From NCBI GenBank assembly GCA_021498125.1, contig JAIZWL010000008.1, forward strand, positions 43,795 to 107,794: a DNA stretch of 64,000 nucleotides, given 5' to 3'. A model generated the notes under the pieces. It did no database searches. It was not told where the DNA came from and was given only the letters and a program-made list of their open reading frames with translations. Below are positions 8,444-17,691 of the stretch, in pieces; position 1 is the stretch's first letter, and each line of letters begins with the position of its first letter. The stretch comes from Candidatus Thorarchaeota archaeon. Its GTDB lineage: Archaea; Asgardarchaeota; Thorarchaeia; Thorarchaeales; Thorarchaeaceae. Both the position numbers and the translations under genes were made by a program.

Positions 8444-10819
8444 TCAATCATGTTGCTTTGGACGTTGAGTCACAAAGTACACAATGAACAACGCAACCAG
8501 TGCTCCGATTATGCCAAGTGCAATGAGTACCATAGTGAAGTCTGGAGGCGTGGCTGGTGAAGTGGTGGGTGTAGTACCTGAAGTGGTCGAGGTAGTTGTC
8601 GTGGTAGATGTTGTCTGTGCCTGTACAACTGTGTATGTATAGTACTCTGTTCCGTTGAGAGCTGTTGTGATCTTACCATAGGTGTCATTTGCTGAGACAT
8701 AGAAATCAATTACCGCCCCCACGGATTGAACCGGAATGGCCCCTGTATATTGATCATTAGATGCCTCTGTCATTGTGACCTCTGTCCATGTGCCATTATT
8801 GACGCGATAGTGGAGCAGCACGTTGTCCAAGCTCGGGTCTACCGCCACTACCGTGACGGTCACAGCATCATTCTGAGTAGGTGCTGTTGGAGTGAACTCA
8901 ACCCCACTCAGTCCGGGTGCAGTATCTGTGTAGAGGTAAATGTCATCAAACAGGATCGTGAGATTTCCGCCGGTCTCGGTACTGGCACAGATATAGACCG
9001 TTGTGATAGAACTATTGATTGTTGTATTGAATATAGTCTTGAAGTCGTGATAGAGGTCGCGTTGGAAGTTCAGCCATACGTCTGTTGTATTGGCCTCGGG
9101 GACCACGATATATCTGTCAAATGATCCTACGCTTTCAACGGGACTATTGTTTGCAAGGATGTAGCCTATGGACCCACCATAGTCCTGTTCCACACCAATC
9201 ATGATATATTCATCAGTCTGACCCGAGAATGATAATAACTTCCAATTAAGATCAAGATACAGTTCAGTCGAATTATTGAATGCCATGTTCTGGAGCTCTT
9301 GATACAGATCTGTTGTTTCTCCATTCGTGATGGTCAGATTGGCGGCCTTGCTTCCCGTTTTGGCATCTCCCGTGACGGTAAATTCCGGATAGTCCCCCTG
9401 ATGACAATCGCCCCATGCAAGAACCTCTGATCCGATGTCCCGTTGGTCCTCATAGCTCATGTCGTTCAGGTTTGCTGCGACAAATGCCATCTCATCAAAA
9501 AGAACACTGATACGACTTTGAGCCTCATAGGCATACACGAGGAGAGTGACTTTCTGCACGATGAGATCGGTTGTCGTGTTGACTGCGCGCACATCTTCAA
9601 AGACGCTTCTGTTGAAATAGTGCCATGCTCCGGTCTCATTGAATCCTGTCGCATTGATGAGGAGGTCTCCTTGCCCACCAATTGTTGGCAACGACTCGCC
9701 ATAGGACAGCATATAGTAGACATCAAATTCGGCATCTGTACCGTTTGAACATTCAACATGAACATAGGAATAGACATCATTGCTCGAATGTTGCAGATCA
9801 TTCAGTTGCCAGTAGAAGGTAAACCGATCGGGATTGAGAATGCTCAGTCGTCTTCTGACATAAGTGTCCATGGTTGCCCGACTACGAAAACCTGATGACA
9901 TTGCCGTGAGGTTTGCGCTCCACGATCCCTCGTGAGCCATAGAGCTTTGAACTATATCAGCAGGATCTTCGGTTATCCAATACCATGAAATACCTGTGCC
10001 AGTGGTCTCAAAGTTACCGAAATTAGTGTCCCCTCCAATTTTGACTTCTGTCCCATTGAGAAAATGCACATCGTCGATGTATGCTTGAAGGTAGTCATTT
10101 GTGACGCTGTTCAAGTAAAAATTGAATTGATCGAATTGAGTTGGGATCTGACCAAAGGCATCGATGAAATCACGTGTCAGGTTTCGGTCAAGTGTCTTCC
10201 ACGAGCCCAGAGTGGAATTAATTATGAAGTAGGCATAATACGAAGAATTTGTCCTGTCTGGTACACCTGATAGATAGTAGTTGAGATATCTGGCTCCTAT
10301 TGATTCCATTGTCACGGTGAGATAGAATGCATCTGCATTAGTGCCAAGATTGGGATTTTGATCAATGTAGTAATCGACCTTTAGGGTCGTGTTTGCGGGA
10401 TTGGCCCAATAGGTCCACTGTTGTTTTGAGATTCGTAGTTGCGCAGGGTGGTCAGAATCGATGGCCTTCGCCCGCATTCCTAAGGAACGTGATCCCTCGT
10501 TGACAGGTTCAGGAGTCGTGGCATACCATGCCTTTGTTTCGCGGGTTCTATAGGTCGAGAAGTCTGTCGGTCTATGGGTGGTCGCCCATGATTCCATATT
10601 GCCATTTGCGATATGATTGCTCCGCCATACCTCTCTACTGAGGTTGGTCTCGGCGGGAATAAAATTCAGAGGCGGTGAGGCCTGTTCTCTGTTCGATGAT
10701 GATGGTGATGATGATGCTTGGCGATCATGTCCAAATGTTGCCAACGGTATTGAACTAATCATGATGATAATGACAAGTAGCGAAAAAAAACCAAGATCTC
10801 TCTTATGCATAAAAATCAA
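8444..10819 (-). CDS. Secreted, membrane-anchored surface protein, copy B
   Basis: A 791-residue paralogue of the gene just downstream, in the same order and orientation, separated from it by about 255 bases. It has a signal peptide (LGFFSLLVIIIMISS...), an N-glycosylation-rich extracellular region, a C-terminal Ig-like domain, a short Thr/Ser/Pro linker and a terminal membrane helix (MVLIALGIIGALVALFIVYF) with a basic tail. Shared motifs include ETNLSR, SNHIANG, NEGSRSLGM and SPVES. The pair looks like an old tandem duplication. The role is unknown; recognition or cell-surface structure is the obvious inference. Confidence 0.8.
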   Translation of the reverse strand: MIFMHKRDLGFFSLLVIIIMISSIPLATFGHDRQASSSPSSSNREQASPPLNFIPAETNLSREVWRSNHIANGNMESWATTHRPTDFSTYRTRETKAWYATTPEPVNEGSRSLGMRAKAIDSDHPAQLRISKQQWTYWANPANTTLKVDYYIDQNPNLGTNADAFYLTVTMESIGARYLNYYLSGVPDRTNSSYYAYFIINSTLGSWKTLDRNLTRDFIDAFGQIPTQFDQFNFYLNSVTNDYLQAYIDDVHFLNGTEVKIGGDTNFGNFETTGTGISWYWITEDPADIVQSSMAHEGSWSANLTAMSSGFRSRATMDTYVRRRLSILNPDRFTFYWQLNDLQHSSNDVYSYVHVECSNGTDAEFDVYYMLSYGESLPTIGGQGDLLINATGFNETGAWHYFNRSVFEDVRAVNTTTDLIVQKVTLLVYAYEAQSRISVLFDEMAFVAANLNDMSYEDQRDIGSEVLAWGDCHQGDYPEFTVTGDAKTGSKAANLTITNGETTDLYQELQNMAFNNSTELYLDLNWKLLSFSGQTDEYIMIGVEQDYGGSIGYILANNSPVESVGSFDRYIVVPEANTTDVWLNFQRDLYHDFKTIFNTTINSSITTVYICASTETGGNLTILFDDIYLYTDTAPGLSGVEFTPTAPTQNDAVTVTVVAVDPSLDNVLLHYRVNNGTWTEVTMTEASNDQYTGAIPVQSVGAVIDFYVSANDTYGKITTALNGTEYYTYTVVQAQTTSTTTTTSTTSGTTPTTSPATPPDFTMVLIALGIIGALVALFIVYFVTQRPKQHD

Positions 10820-11190
10820 CTCATTATTGAATCATTATTGATTAGTCTATAATCACTTCATTCTCTTTTAGTTCTATCTCTCAATTTCTATATTTTTGAA
10901 TAAAATCACTTGCCCGTGTCGGTCTTGTATTCGCATAGTGTATCATGGGCCTCGAAACTGTCATCCGAAGATCATACGTGTACTAGTCAAGATCATACGT
11001 GTACTAGCATGGTCCTAGTACACGTGTAAAAAATGACCCCTGATATAATGTGTCTACAGGCCATTTCAAGGCAGTTTTTGGAGCGATTTTGCTATGATAC
11101 GTGTACTAGCAGTGTTCGAGTACACCAGCGATTTGGGTAATACCTAAGTTAATATGTGTTCGAGCCAGTTCCTATATTCGGGTATCAAAT
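10820..11190. other. Intergenic region between divergent genes, with a repeated-site array
   Basis: This 371-base spacer lies between the start of the minus-strand surface protein gene and the start of the plus-strand winged-helix gene. The part near 10820-10970 is AT-rich and probably holds the surface-protein promoter. The part 10975-11126 holds the TACGTGTACTAG array described separately. No gene was seen in it. Confidence 0.6.
10975..11109. promoter_or_regulatory. Four copies of the 12-mer TACGTGTACTAG (operator-like array)
   Basis: Sites: direct at 10975-10986 and 10996-11007; inverted (CTAGTACACGTG, one mismatch at the last base) at 11015-11026; direct again at 11098-11109. A weaker inverted half-site (CGAGTACACC) is near 11117-11126. 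Start-to-start spacings of the first three are 21 and 19 bases. The array ends about 80 bases before the winged-helix gene at 11191, so autoregulation by that protein is a reasonable inference. The same three-site geometry recurs at 15938-15989. Confidence 0.7.
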
Positions 11191-11538
11191 ATGCCGAAGA
11201 TTGATCTTGTACGCCGACCTTCCCTCATCACTCCTCGTCATTTGCTGCGGTATGTCTTCTTCACCGAGATGCAGGTCGAGCAGGCCTCAAAGATTCTCAA
11301 TGAAATCGTGCGGAATGGTGGAGTAGTACCCGACTCGGAATGGGAACGTTTTGTTCTCTCTAGCAGAGGTCTCTATGTGAAAGTGATGCGCAAGCTCCGC
11401 GATGTGGGAATAGTGGAGAAACGCATGGGGCAATACCGATTGACCAAGGACCTCTCCCATTCGCTCTCTAAGATCGCTCAATACTGGAACGAGATTGTTG
11501 ATTCGTTTCAGGCTGGGGATCGAGCTATTGCCTTCTGA
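11191..11538 (+). CDS. Small winged-helix DNA-binding protein (115 aa)
   Basis: A basic N-terminus (MPKIDLVRRP) is followed by helices and a winged-helix-like pattern. The probable recognition helix is near 55-75 (SSRGLYVKVMRKLRDVGIVE) and the wing follows (KRMGQYRLT). The C-terminal part is helical and may dimerise. The family was not recognised. The gene sits directly downstream of the TACGTGTACTAG array, which makes it the leading candidate for the factor that binds those sites. No strong Shine-Dalgarno is visible, so the transcript may be leaderless or have a very short leader. Confidence 0.65.
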   Translation: MPKIDLVRRPSLITPRHLLRYVFFTEMQVEQASKILNEIVRNGGVVPDSEWERFVLSSRGLYVKVMRKLRDVGIVEKRMGQYRLTKDLSHSLSKIAQYWNEIVDSFQAGDRAIAF

Positions 11539-11671
11539 TTAGCTGACACACCTGTTGCCAGTCCGCCATCGGATTACATTTGGAGCCGTTTTCCAGAAAC
11601 ACTTTTCTAAGCCGAAGCCTTATGAATGGCTTTGTATAGCATTAGAACTGGCTGAAGAGAGGACAGACAAG

Positions 11672-11679
11672 TTTTATAC
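11672..11679 (+). promoter_or_regulatory. Probable TATA box for the coiled-coil/HTH gene
   Basis: TTTTATAC, preceded by a purine-rich BRE-like stretch, lies 46 bases before the ATG at 11725. A start of transcription about 25 bases downstream would leave a leader of roughly 20 bases containing GAGGGTG. Confidence 0.45.
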
Positions 11680-11724
11680 TCAGCTTCGACATTCATAACA
11701 TAGCTAAAGTCTTGAGGGTGCGAG

Positions 11725-13305
11725 ATGCCTGACGATAAATTGACTGAAGAGGATAAGGCCACTATTTTAGATGCTTTTCGCGATGCTTCATTGAGCGATG
11801 AAGATATCCAGCGGCTGGCTACTGGTGATGATAGTTCAAGTGGTGCGCTTGCCACGATGGATAGTAGGGAGGATCTGATTACTGCTGCTGCTTCGGCTCT
11901 CGAGTTCGTTGAAGGTCTCGACATGGGCGATTCAAAGGCAGAGGAGGCCTCAAGTGACGATGCTATGGCTGGTTTTGATGGACTACTCAGGCGACTTGAG
12001 GCATTGCGTTCTGAGATCGCTTCTCTACAACGAGGTGTAGTTGGAGTATTTGCTGCCCAACTGCTCACATTTCGAGGTAAGGTCGTTGAACTGAAGTCTA
12101 AGATCTCTGAAGAGATGGTTGACAAACTCAAGATGCAGTTCTTCAAGAGCTTCATTGAGACCACCTTTGTAGATATTGTCGATAACGAGTTCGCGTCTCT
12201 TGAGAAGGAGCTCGTTGACAAGATTGTGGCGCAGACTCAGGAGAAATTCAAGGAATTTGCTGAGCGCGTCAGGCAGTCCGAGATTGATCTTCGTACTGCA
12301 ATTGTTGAGCAACAAGATATCGTTCGTTCGTTCATGCAGTCGCTTGAAGAAGAGGCCGCTGCTGTACAGGAACAGCTCAAAGAGAAAGATCTTCGGATTA
12401 AGAGATTGGAAACTGAGGTCAAGCAGCTCCAGCAGCAACTGGACGCGGGTGCTGCTGCGGGCGTGGACATGGATGAGATGCGTCGTAAGATCTCCAATCT
12501 CGAGGATCAGGTGTCCCGGCTTCAAGATGAATTGGCACGGAAAGAGGCAATCATCAAGGCGCGCACCGAAGAGGCTCAGGCAGCCCGTGCTGAGACCGAA
12601 GAGATTCGCATGCAACTGATCGAGGCGAACTCGCAGATTGAGGCATACAAGACTGAGAAGGCCTCGCTTGTTGCAGCCCCTGCGCATTCTGATGCAGAAT
12701 TTGAGGCAATGGCCGAGAAGCTTACCTTACTGGAGCAATCAATGGCTGAGAAACGGCACGAGATCGAAGAGTATACTGCAAAGATTCGTGATCTTGAAGA
12801 GCGTCTGGAAGATGAGCAGAAGGAGAAGGTCGTAGCGGAGGAACTTGCAGCAAAGCGTCTGAGCGAACTGGAATCTATTCAAGATAAGATCACTCACATC
12901 AAAGACCTCGAGGAAAAGATCTACAATCTCGAGCAGGACATCAAGACCCTTGAAGAAGAAAAGAATATCATTGCCATGCAACGTGAGGCTTATGAGAAGG
13001 CCACCCGCCTCATGGAGAAGGAGCGCGACATGGCCTTAGAGGCACGTGATCTTGCAAATGAACGCGCTCAACGTTACATTAAGGTACTAGGCATGGAGAA
13101 CAATACGAAAGTCTTGCTTCTCGTTGACGAAGTTGGTTCCATGACCTTTTCGGATCTCGGAAAAGCCTTAGGTATCCCCGCAGGCCTTGCAGCCAAACAT
13201 GCTCGTGAACTCGAAAAACTGGGTGTGTTGAAGGTTGAGGATGACCGGGCTATTTCTACGTTGAAGCAGCTCGATATTAAAGAAGGAGAGGTCAAAGTAG
13301 ACTAA
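11725..13305 (+). CDS. Long coiled-coil protein with C-terminal winged-helix domain
   Basis: 526 residues. Residues 1-90 are acidic and probably disordered. About 90-440 are almost entirely heptad-rich coiled coil (LKEKDLRIKRLETEVKQL and similar). The last ~75 residues fold as a helix-turn-helix: NTKVLLLVDEVGSMTFSDLG, then KALGIPAGLAAKHARELEKLGVL, typical of an ArsR/MarR-like winged helix. Such a layout suggests a DNA- or complex-organising factor with a long dimeric rod, but no named family was recognised. A Shine-Dalgarno-like GAGGGTG precedes the ATG. The gene stands alone, convergent with the metallophosphatase gene. Confidence 0.8.
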   Translation: MPDDKLTEEDKATILDAFRDASLSDEDIQRLATGDDSSSGALATMDSREDLITAAASALEFVEGLDMGDSKAEEASSDDAMAGFDGLLRRLEALRSEIASLQRGVVGVFAAQLLTFRGKVVELKSKISEEMVDKLKMQFFKSFIETTFVDIVDNEFASLEKELVDKIVAQTQEKFKEFAERVRQSEIDLRTAIVEQQDIVRSFMQSLEEEAAAVQEQLKEKDLRIKRLETEVKQLQQQLDAGAAAGVDMDEMRRKISNLEDQVSRLQDELARKEAIIKARTEEAQAARAETEEIRMQLIEANSQIEAYKTEKASLVAAPAHSDAEFEAMAEKLTLLEQSMAEKRHEIEEYTAKIRDLEERLEDEQKEKVVAEELAAKRLSELESIQDKITHIKDLEEKIYNLEQDIKTLEEEKNIIAMQREAYEKATRLMEKERDMALEARDLANERAQRYIKVLGMENNTKVLLLVDEVGSMTFSDLGKALGIPAGLAAKHARELEKLGVLKVEDDRAISTLKQLDIKEGEVKVD

Positions 13306-13372
13306 GACTCGTTCAAGCCTCTGCCTCTCCTGTTTCAGTGGTCATATGGTTCTTCTACTATGATGGTGCAAA

Positions 13373-14989
13373 TTAGGTGTGGCTACCAGTTGCTCGGTTC
13401 TTTATGGCCCAGACTGCAACAATAACGGCTACGGTCGTGATCACGCCTGCTGATATGAGTATCATTGTTGTAGAATCAATAGTATATGGGATTGCATCAG
13501 GGTGTGGGGTAGTACCAGTTCCCGTTGTGCTGGTAGTCGTTGTAGTGACGGTTGTTGTAGTGATTGCTGTAAAGACAAAACGAGCATGACTCCACGTTCC
13601 CTTTGAGTTCTGTGCATATACATCAAGAGTGTGCTCGCCTTCAATATTTGGAATTTCTGTTAATACCGTTGAATTGGCCCCCTGATCCCACGAATATTGC
13701 ACGGTTGTTGGTACTTCGCTGAAGAGAATCTCAGGGATAGTTCCCGCCCTCATGTGGGAGGTATTCGCATACCCTCGAATCTCAATCTCGATTGGTCCGT
13801 AGTATGGCAGTTGGTACTTCTCCACCTCTGTTCCATCAGGTTTGACCGAGGTCATATTGATGGCGTTGGATTGAACATTCACGCGGAAATAATGGTAATA
13901 ATTCCCGCCCCACGGATTACTGTATAGAGGTGCTCCCGCTCCACCAGTGATAACGTGAACAACACCATTGACGGTGAGTCTGTTGAAAAGATGATCATGT
14001 CCTACTGCAAAAAGCGTGACGTTCTTGTCCTCGAAGAGTTGTTGCAGTGCAGCCTTGTTTGTCTGGTTCACATCCATTGCGCTGCCAATGTGTTTTAGGG
14101 GATAGAGTGGTCTGTGGGCAAAGACAAACTTCGTTCGGCTCCCAGCAGCAGTCAGATCATTGACCAACCAGTTCCATTGTTCGCCGCGGATCTGTCCTTC
14201 ATACCCCTTTTCTTCACTATTGAGTATGGTGAAATGCACACCCGCAAAGTTGAACGATAAATACAGATTGGGTTCATTAAACTGTTCAAACGCATCAAGG
14301 AAATATTGTGGTCGTGGCGTTCCCTGTGAATCCTGATAGTCATGGTTTCCTATGACCGCATAGATGGGCACATAATGTCCAAGCCTATCTGAAATATTGG
14401 TGAATTTCGACCAAGTGTTCCAGTTGGTGGAATCACTTGTTGATAGTGAATAGATATAATCCCCAGTCATGACCACGATATCGGGATCTTCCGCAATCAC
14501 CTGGTCAATGATCTCACCAAGCACTGCTGGTTGCTCTGGTGCTGTATCGCTGCCCGGCCTGTTGTCCCCCAGAATGATCAGCTTGAATGGTTGACCATCA
14601 GCAGGTGCGGTCTTGAAGTGATAGATTGCGCTGGTCGTGCTGTTGGAACTCACACGATAGTAGTAGGTAGTATTAGTCTTGAGATGATCTATATCCGCCT
14701 TATGGGTGACCGATAGGGTCGAGTTGACACTGCTCATGTTTAGATTGCTGTCTGTATATCCAAATTCCACTACTGTGTCTGACATTCCGTTAGTCTTCCA
14801 CATGATCCTCACAGATTGATTTGTGACCAGATGGACTGTCGGTCCGCGAATGATCGTCACTGTGTCTGCAAGCTTGTGCTCGGTACTTGATGAAACTGTT
14901 GGCATAATGGGACTCTTCGAGTGAGTGAGACCCATGCTTGTGATCATGATGACTGCTACAAATATCGGCAACAGGCGTTTGATTGTCAT
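13373..14989 (-). CDS. Secreted membrane-anchored metallophosphoesterase (purple acid phosphatase-like)
   Basis: 538 residues: signal peptide; an N-terminal fibronectin-III-like domain (about 45-130, ending YYYRVSSNSTTSAIYHFKT) as in purple acid phosphatases; then a calcineurin-like phosphoesterase domain. Metal-site motifs appear in order: LGDNRPG, MTGDYIY, GNHDYQ, FAHRPLY and VGHDHLF. A C-terminal Ig-like segment, a Thr-rich linker and one membrane helix anchor it outside the cell. The expected role is hydrolysis of extracellular phosphate esters. That would fit the phosphate-uptake genes elsewhere in the window, although it is 20 kb away and a regulatory link is only inferred. Confidence 0.85.
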   Translation of the reverse strand: MTIKRLLPIFVAVIMITSMGLTHSKSPIMPTVSSSTEHKLADTVTIIRGPTVHLVTNQSVRIMWKTNGMSDTVVEFGYTDSNLNMSSVNSTLSVTHKADIDHLKTNTTYYYRVSSNSTTSAIYHFKTAPADGQPFKLIILGDNRPGSDTAPEQPAVLGEIIDQVIAEDPDIVVMTGDYIYSLSTSDSTNWNTWSKFTNISDRLGHYVPIYAVIGNHDYQDSQGTPRPQYFLDAFEQFNEPNLYLSFNFAGVHFTILNSEEKGYEGQIRGEQWNWLVNDLTAAGSRTKFVFAHRPLYPLKHIGSAMDVNQTNKAALQQLFEDKNVTLFAVGHDHLFNRLTVNGVVHVITGGAGAPLYSNPWGGNYYHYFRVNVQSNAINMTSVKPDGTEVEKYQLPYYGPIEIEIRGYANTSHMRAGTIPEILFSEVPTTVQYSWDQGANSTVLTEIPNIEGEHTLDVYAQNSKGTWSHARFVFTAITTTTVTTTTTSTTGTGTTPHPDAIPYTIDSTTMILISAGVITTVAVIVAVWAIKNRATGSHT

Positions 14990-15092
14990 TTGAATCAGAT
15001 AATAGTATCAGTTGGAGAACAAAAGATTATTGGCCTGTTCTTGTCACTTGAGTTGCATAGGTTCGCTATTCTCCTGATAGGTTGTGTTACGA

Positions 15093-15896
15093 ATGTGTGA
15101 CTTGCTCGGCCTCTCCTTTAATCGATCTGTGAATGCACGAATATCGCTGGATGTCTTTCAACAAGCAGGACGCGAAAATCCTGACGGATGGGGCATTGCG
15201 GTCTATCCACACGGCCACCTCCAAATATACAAAGAACCACGACCTGCTGACTCAAGCAAGCTCTATGATTTTGTCGAATCGCATCTGGAGTCTTCAATAT
15301 TCATCTCTCATGTCCGAAGGACAACACGAGGCCGTGTGAGCTATCTCAACACGCATCCATTCTATCGTCAGGTCAAATGGAACAATCAATTTGTCGAGTT
15401 CTCACTTGCTCATAATGGCACTCTTGTTGATCTGAATGGCCTTGAGACAGGGAACTATGTTCCACTCGGTGATACTGACTCGGAGTATCTATTGTGTCAT
15501 CTGCTCAATTACTTTGATTCGCTTGGCATTGAGGAATGGAACGATCACGTCTTCAAAGAACTAGAGATGCACCTTCGGGAGATCAATCATGGATCAAATA
15601 CTTTGAACTGCATCTTTTCTGATGGAACGTATCTGTACTGTTATTCGGATATTGGGGCTCATAATGGTGGGCTTCATTTTGTCAAGAGGCAATTTCCCTT
15701 CGGAACAGTGCACCTAAAACGTGAAGAGCGTGAGCTTGGCTCTGTGCATGTTTCTGTAGATCTTGATGAGCAAAAGGCTCGTGATAGTGTTGGTCACATA
15801 GTCAGTACTGAACGGCTCACATACGAGAATTGGAAACCTATCGGTGATGGTCACTTGCTTGTCTTGAAGGATGGTCAGCCCGTCTATCATTCGTAG
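15093..15896 (+). CDS. Class II glutamine amidotransferase (YafJ/EgtC-like)
   Basis: 267 residues from ATG 15093. This start places Cys at position 2, the N-terminal nucleophile required in class II amidotransferases after Met removal; the GTG at 15084 would add three residues before it. Recognisable features: CDLLGLSFNR at the N-terminus, NPDGWGIA, ISHVRRTTRG with the glutamine-binding Arg, NTHPF, and LAHNGTLVD (oxyanion-hole Asn-Gly). Relatives hydrolyse glutamine or act on gamma-glutamyl compounds; the acceptor is not evident. The next gene is convergent, so there is no operon partner. Confidence 0.85.
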   Translation: MCDLLGLSFNRSVNARISLDVFQQAGRENPDGWGIAVYPHGHLQIYKEPRPADSSKLYDFVESHLESSIFISHVRRTTRGRVSYLNTHPFYRQVKWNNQFVEFSLAHNGTLVDLNGLETGNYVPLGDTDSEYLLCHLLNYFDSLGIEEWNDHVFKELEMHLREINHGSNTLNCIFSDGTYLYCYSDIGAHNGGLHFVKRQFPFGTVHLKREERELGSVHVSVDLDEQKARDSVGHIVSTERLTYENWKPIGDGHLLVLKDGQPVYHS

Positions 15897-15937
15897 AACA
15901 ATTTTATTTATATCACGCTTGGACTGTTGTAAATTTA

Positions 15938-15989
15938 TACGTGTACTAGCCAATTGCATACGTGTACTAGTACTCATCTAGTACACGTA
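15938..15989. promoter_or_regulatory. Second TACGTGTACTAG three-site array
   Basis: Perfect direct copies at 15938-15949 and 15959-15970, and an inverted copy (CTAGTACACGTA) at 15978-15989. The gaps are 9 and 7 bases, exactly as in the first three sites at 10975-11026, although the gap sequences differ. Unusually, this array lies between the 3' ends of two convergent genes rather than in front of an obvious start codon. It may serve an unannotated transcript, or be a structural or mobile element. Confidence 0.7.
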
Positions 15990-16026
15990 TGATTATAGAT
16001 TATCGTCTAGATAAATGGTTATGCCA

Positions 16027-17133
16027 TTATTTCAAGATTTCAACAATTCTGTCAAGACCTGTAGTCAGCTTACTTGTATCGTGGCCGTATCCCAGTCTGA
16101 GATGCTGGCTCATCAGAAAATGATCACCTGGTGCTATTAGTACGCTTTTCTCTTTGATCAATCTATTTGCAAGTTCAACCGAATCTATATCTCTGTCATA
16201 TCTCATGAGACAGATCGCCGAGGCCTCGGGTGGAATGCATTCGAAGATGTCGTTATTCTGTTTCAGCCAGTCCTCTACAACTCTCCAATTAGTTCTCAAG
16301 ATGTGGCGTGTTCGATCAAGAATGCTCTCGCGCATCTCCTGTTCAAGGACGATTGTTGCCAGATGGTCGCTCAGTGCTGAAGGCGCGATGCTCGTGTAAT
16401 CTGTATACGCCCAGAGCTCCTCGATCTTCGCAGCGTCTTTTGTTGCGACCCATCCTATTCTCAGACCGGGAACCGCGTATGACTTTGATAGAGTCCCTGT
16501 GACCAATGTCTTTTCATAGTGGTCCCACATAGTTGGAGAGAGTTTATCACCAAGTTCAGCCTCACGATAGGCCTCGTCAGATATGATCCATACGTCGAGA
16601 TCCTCTGCAATATCTGCGATCGCTCGAAGCTCCTCTGCAGTTAGCACAGCTCCTGTAGGATTGTTCGGTGTGCAGATTGCGATTGCTGCTGTGTTCTTAG
16701 AGATCTTGTCTTTGAGCTCTTCGATATCCACCGCCCAGCGTGTACCATCATTCTTGAGCCAAAACGCCTCTCGCTTGAGACCCAGCATTTTTGCGAGCCC
16801 CCAGATCTGCATGTAGTTTGGCAGGAGCATAAGGATCTCATCACGGGACTCCTCGCGAGCAATATTCCACATGGTCGCCATGTTGGCCTCGGATCCACCA
16901 TTTGTGACGATGATGTTGTCTTCTCCGGCTCCGGGATAGAGATCCGCGATCCTCTGTCTGAGAAGTCTGCTTCCGTTCGTCTGCGTGTATCCGAGCTTCA
17001 CATCATGAAGATCTTCAACATCGACCAGCTCACTAAGCAGAAGTGGTTCTATGCCACTCTCGCTTAAGTTGATCTCAACGATATGTTCCCATAAGGACTG
17101 AATTCGTTCGAGTTCGAAGACATCTATTCTCAT
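16027..17133 (-). CDS. PLP-dependent aminotransferase, class I/II fold
   Basis: 368 residues with the fold-type I layout: a glycine-rich cofactor region (VTNGGSEANMATMW, about 80-95), CTPNNPTGAVL (about 155-165), the Asp of WIISDEAYRE, and the Schiff-base lysine in LSKSYAVPGLRIGW (about 225). The conserved C-terminal arginine that binds the substrate carboxylate is probably in HLRLGYG. The amino donor and acceptor cannot be told from sequence. It starts about 145 bases from the cupin gene end on the same strand; the pair could be co-transcribed. Confidence 0.85.
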   Translation of the reverse strand: MRIDVFELERIQSLWEHIVEINLSESGIEPLLLSELVDVEDLHDVKLGYTQTNGSRLLRQRIADLYPGAGEDNIIVTNGGSEANMATMWNIAREESRDEILMLLPNYMQIWGLAKMLGLKREAFWLKNDGTRWAVDIEELKDKISKNTAAIAICTPNNPTGAVLTAEELRAIADIAEDLDVWIISDEAYREAELGDKLSPTMWDHYEKTLVTGTLSKSYAVPGLRIGWVATKDAAKIEELWAYTDYTSIAPSALSDHLATIVLEQEMRESILDRTRHILRTNWRVVEDWLKQNNDIFECIPPEASAICLMRYDRDIDSVELANRLIKEKSVLIAPGDHFLMSQHLRLGYGHDTSKLTTGLDRIVEILK

Positions 17134-17276
17134 CGTTCAAGGCCTTCTTCGACTAGACATGGTCTTCTTCATTCATCTCTATGATAAATCACTTTGCGAT
17201 GCCACATCGAATGTATCGGTCATATTGCTTTGTGAACCGCTCCACACTCAATGCCCTGAATTCACAAGAGTGCGTT

Positions 17277-17600
17277 CTAAGCTCTATACTTGACTTCAAA
17301 GATTCTCGAAGGCTCGTCTTCTGTGATCACATAATGCTCCTCGTCAGATTCAAGAATGACAAAATCCCCGGGACGCAGCTGAATGGTCTCATGGAGGTTA
17401 GTGATCTTTGGCCGCCCTGTGATGACATAGATGATCTGCGCCTCGGGATGAACATGAGTTCGTGCGGGGACTTCACTATTGGGAGCGACCTCTCTGATTC
17501 CTGCGACGAGCGGCTCTCTCACTGCATCCCAGATATGAACGTAGCCCCGTTCACCTTGCACTGTGACTCTCTCGATCTCTGATTCGTGAACGTGCTTCAT
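17277..17600 (-). CDS. Single-domain cupin protein
   Basis: 107 residues. Cupin motif 1 is seen in ARTHVHPEAQIIYVITG (metal ligands His, His, Glu) and motif 2 in LRPGDFVILESDEEHYV. Small archaeal cupins of this size bind a metal and act as sugar isomerases, dioxygenases or sensors; none can be assigned here. It lies upstream of the aminotransferase on the same strand. Confidence 0.8.
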   Translation of the reverse strand: MKHVHESEIERVTVQGERGYVHIWDAVREPLVAGIREVAPNSEVPARTHVHPEAQIIYVITGRPKITNLHETIQLRPGDFVILESDEEHYVITEDEPSRIFEVKYRA

Positions 17601-17691
17601 TATTATCGTGACAGTAGTACTTGTCAGTCTTAAAACTATGAGTGGTCAGCAACTCTTATCTTCGCTATACGTCACTAGACCCTGAGTTGAC

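Noticed and set aside
6121..10841. Several frames of 70-130 codons opposite the tandem surface protein genes
   Set aside because: They appear in matching places in both paralogues only because the coding strands are similar.
11607..12687. Long minus-strand frames of 204 and 220 codons
   Set aside because: They lie opposite the coiled-coil/HTH gene and reflect its biased codons; the products are Leu/Ser-rich without domain pattern.
10975..15989. TACGTGTACTAG arrays as a replication origin or transposon ends
   Set aside because: No Orc1/Cdc6 gene, AT-rich unwinding element, transposase or target duplication is nearby; the known archaeal origin box is different.
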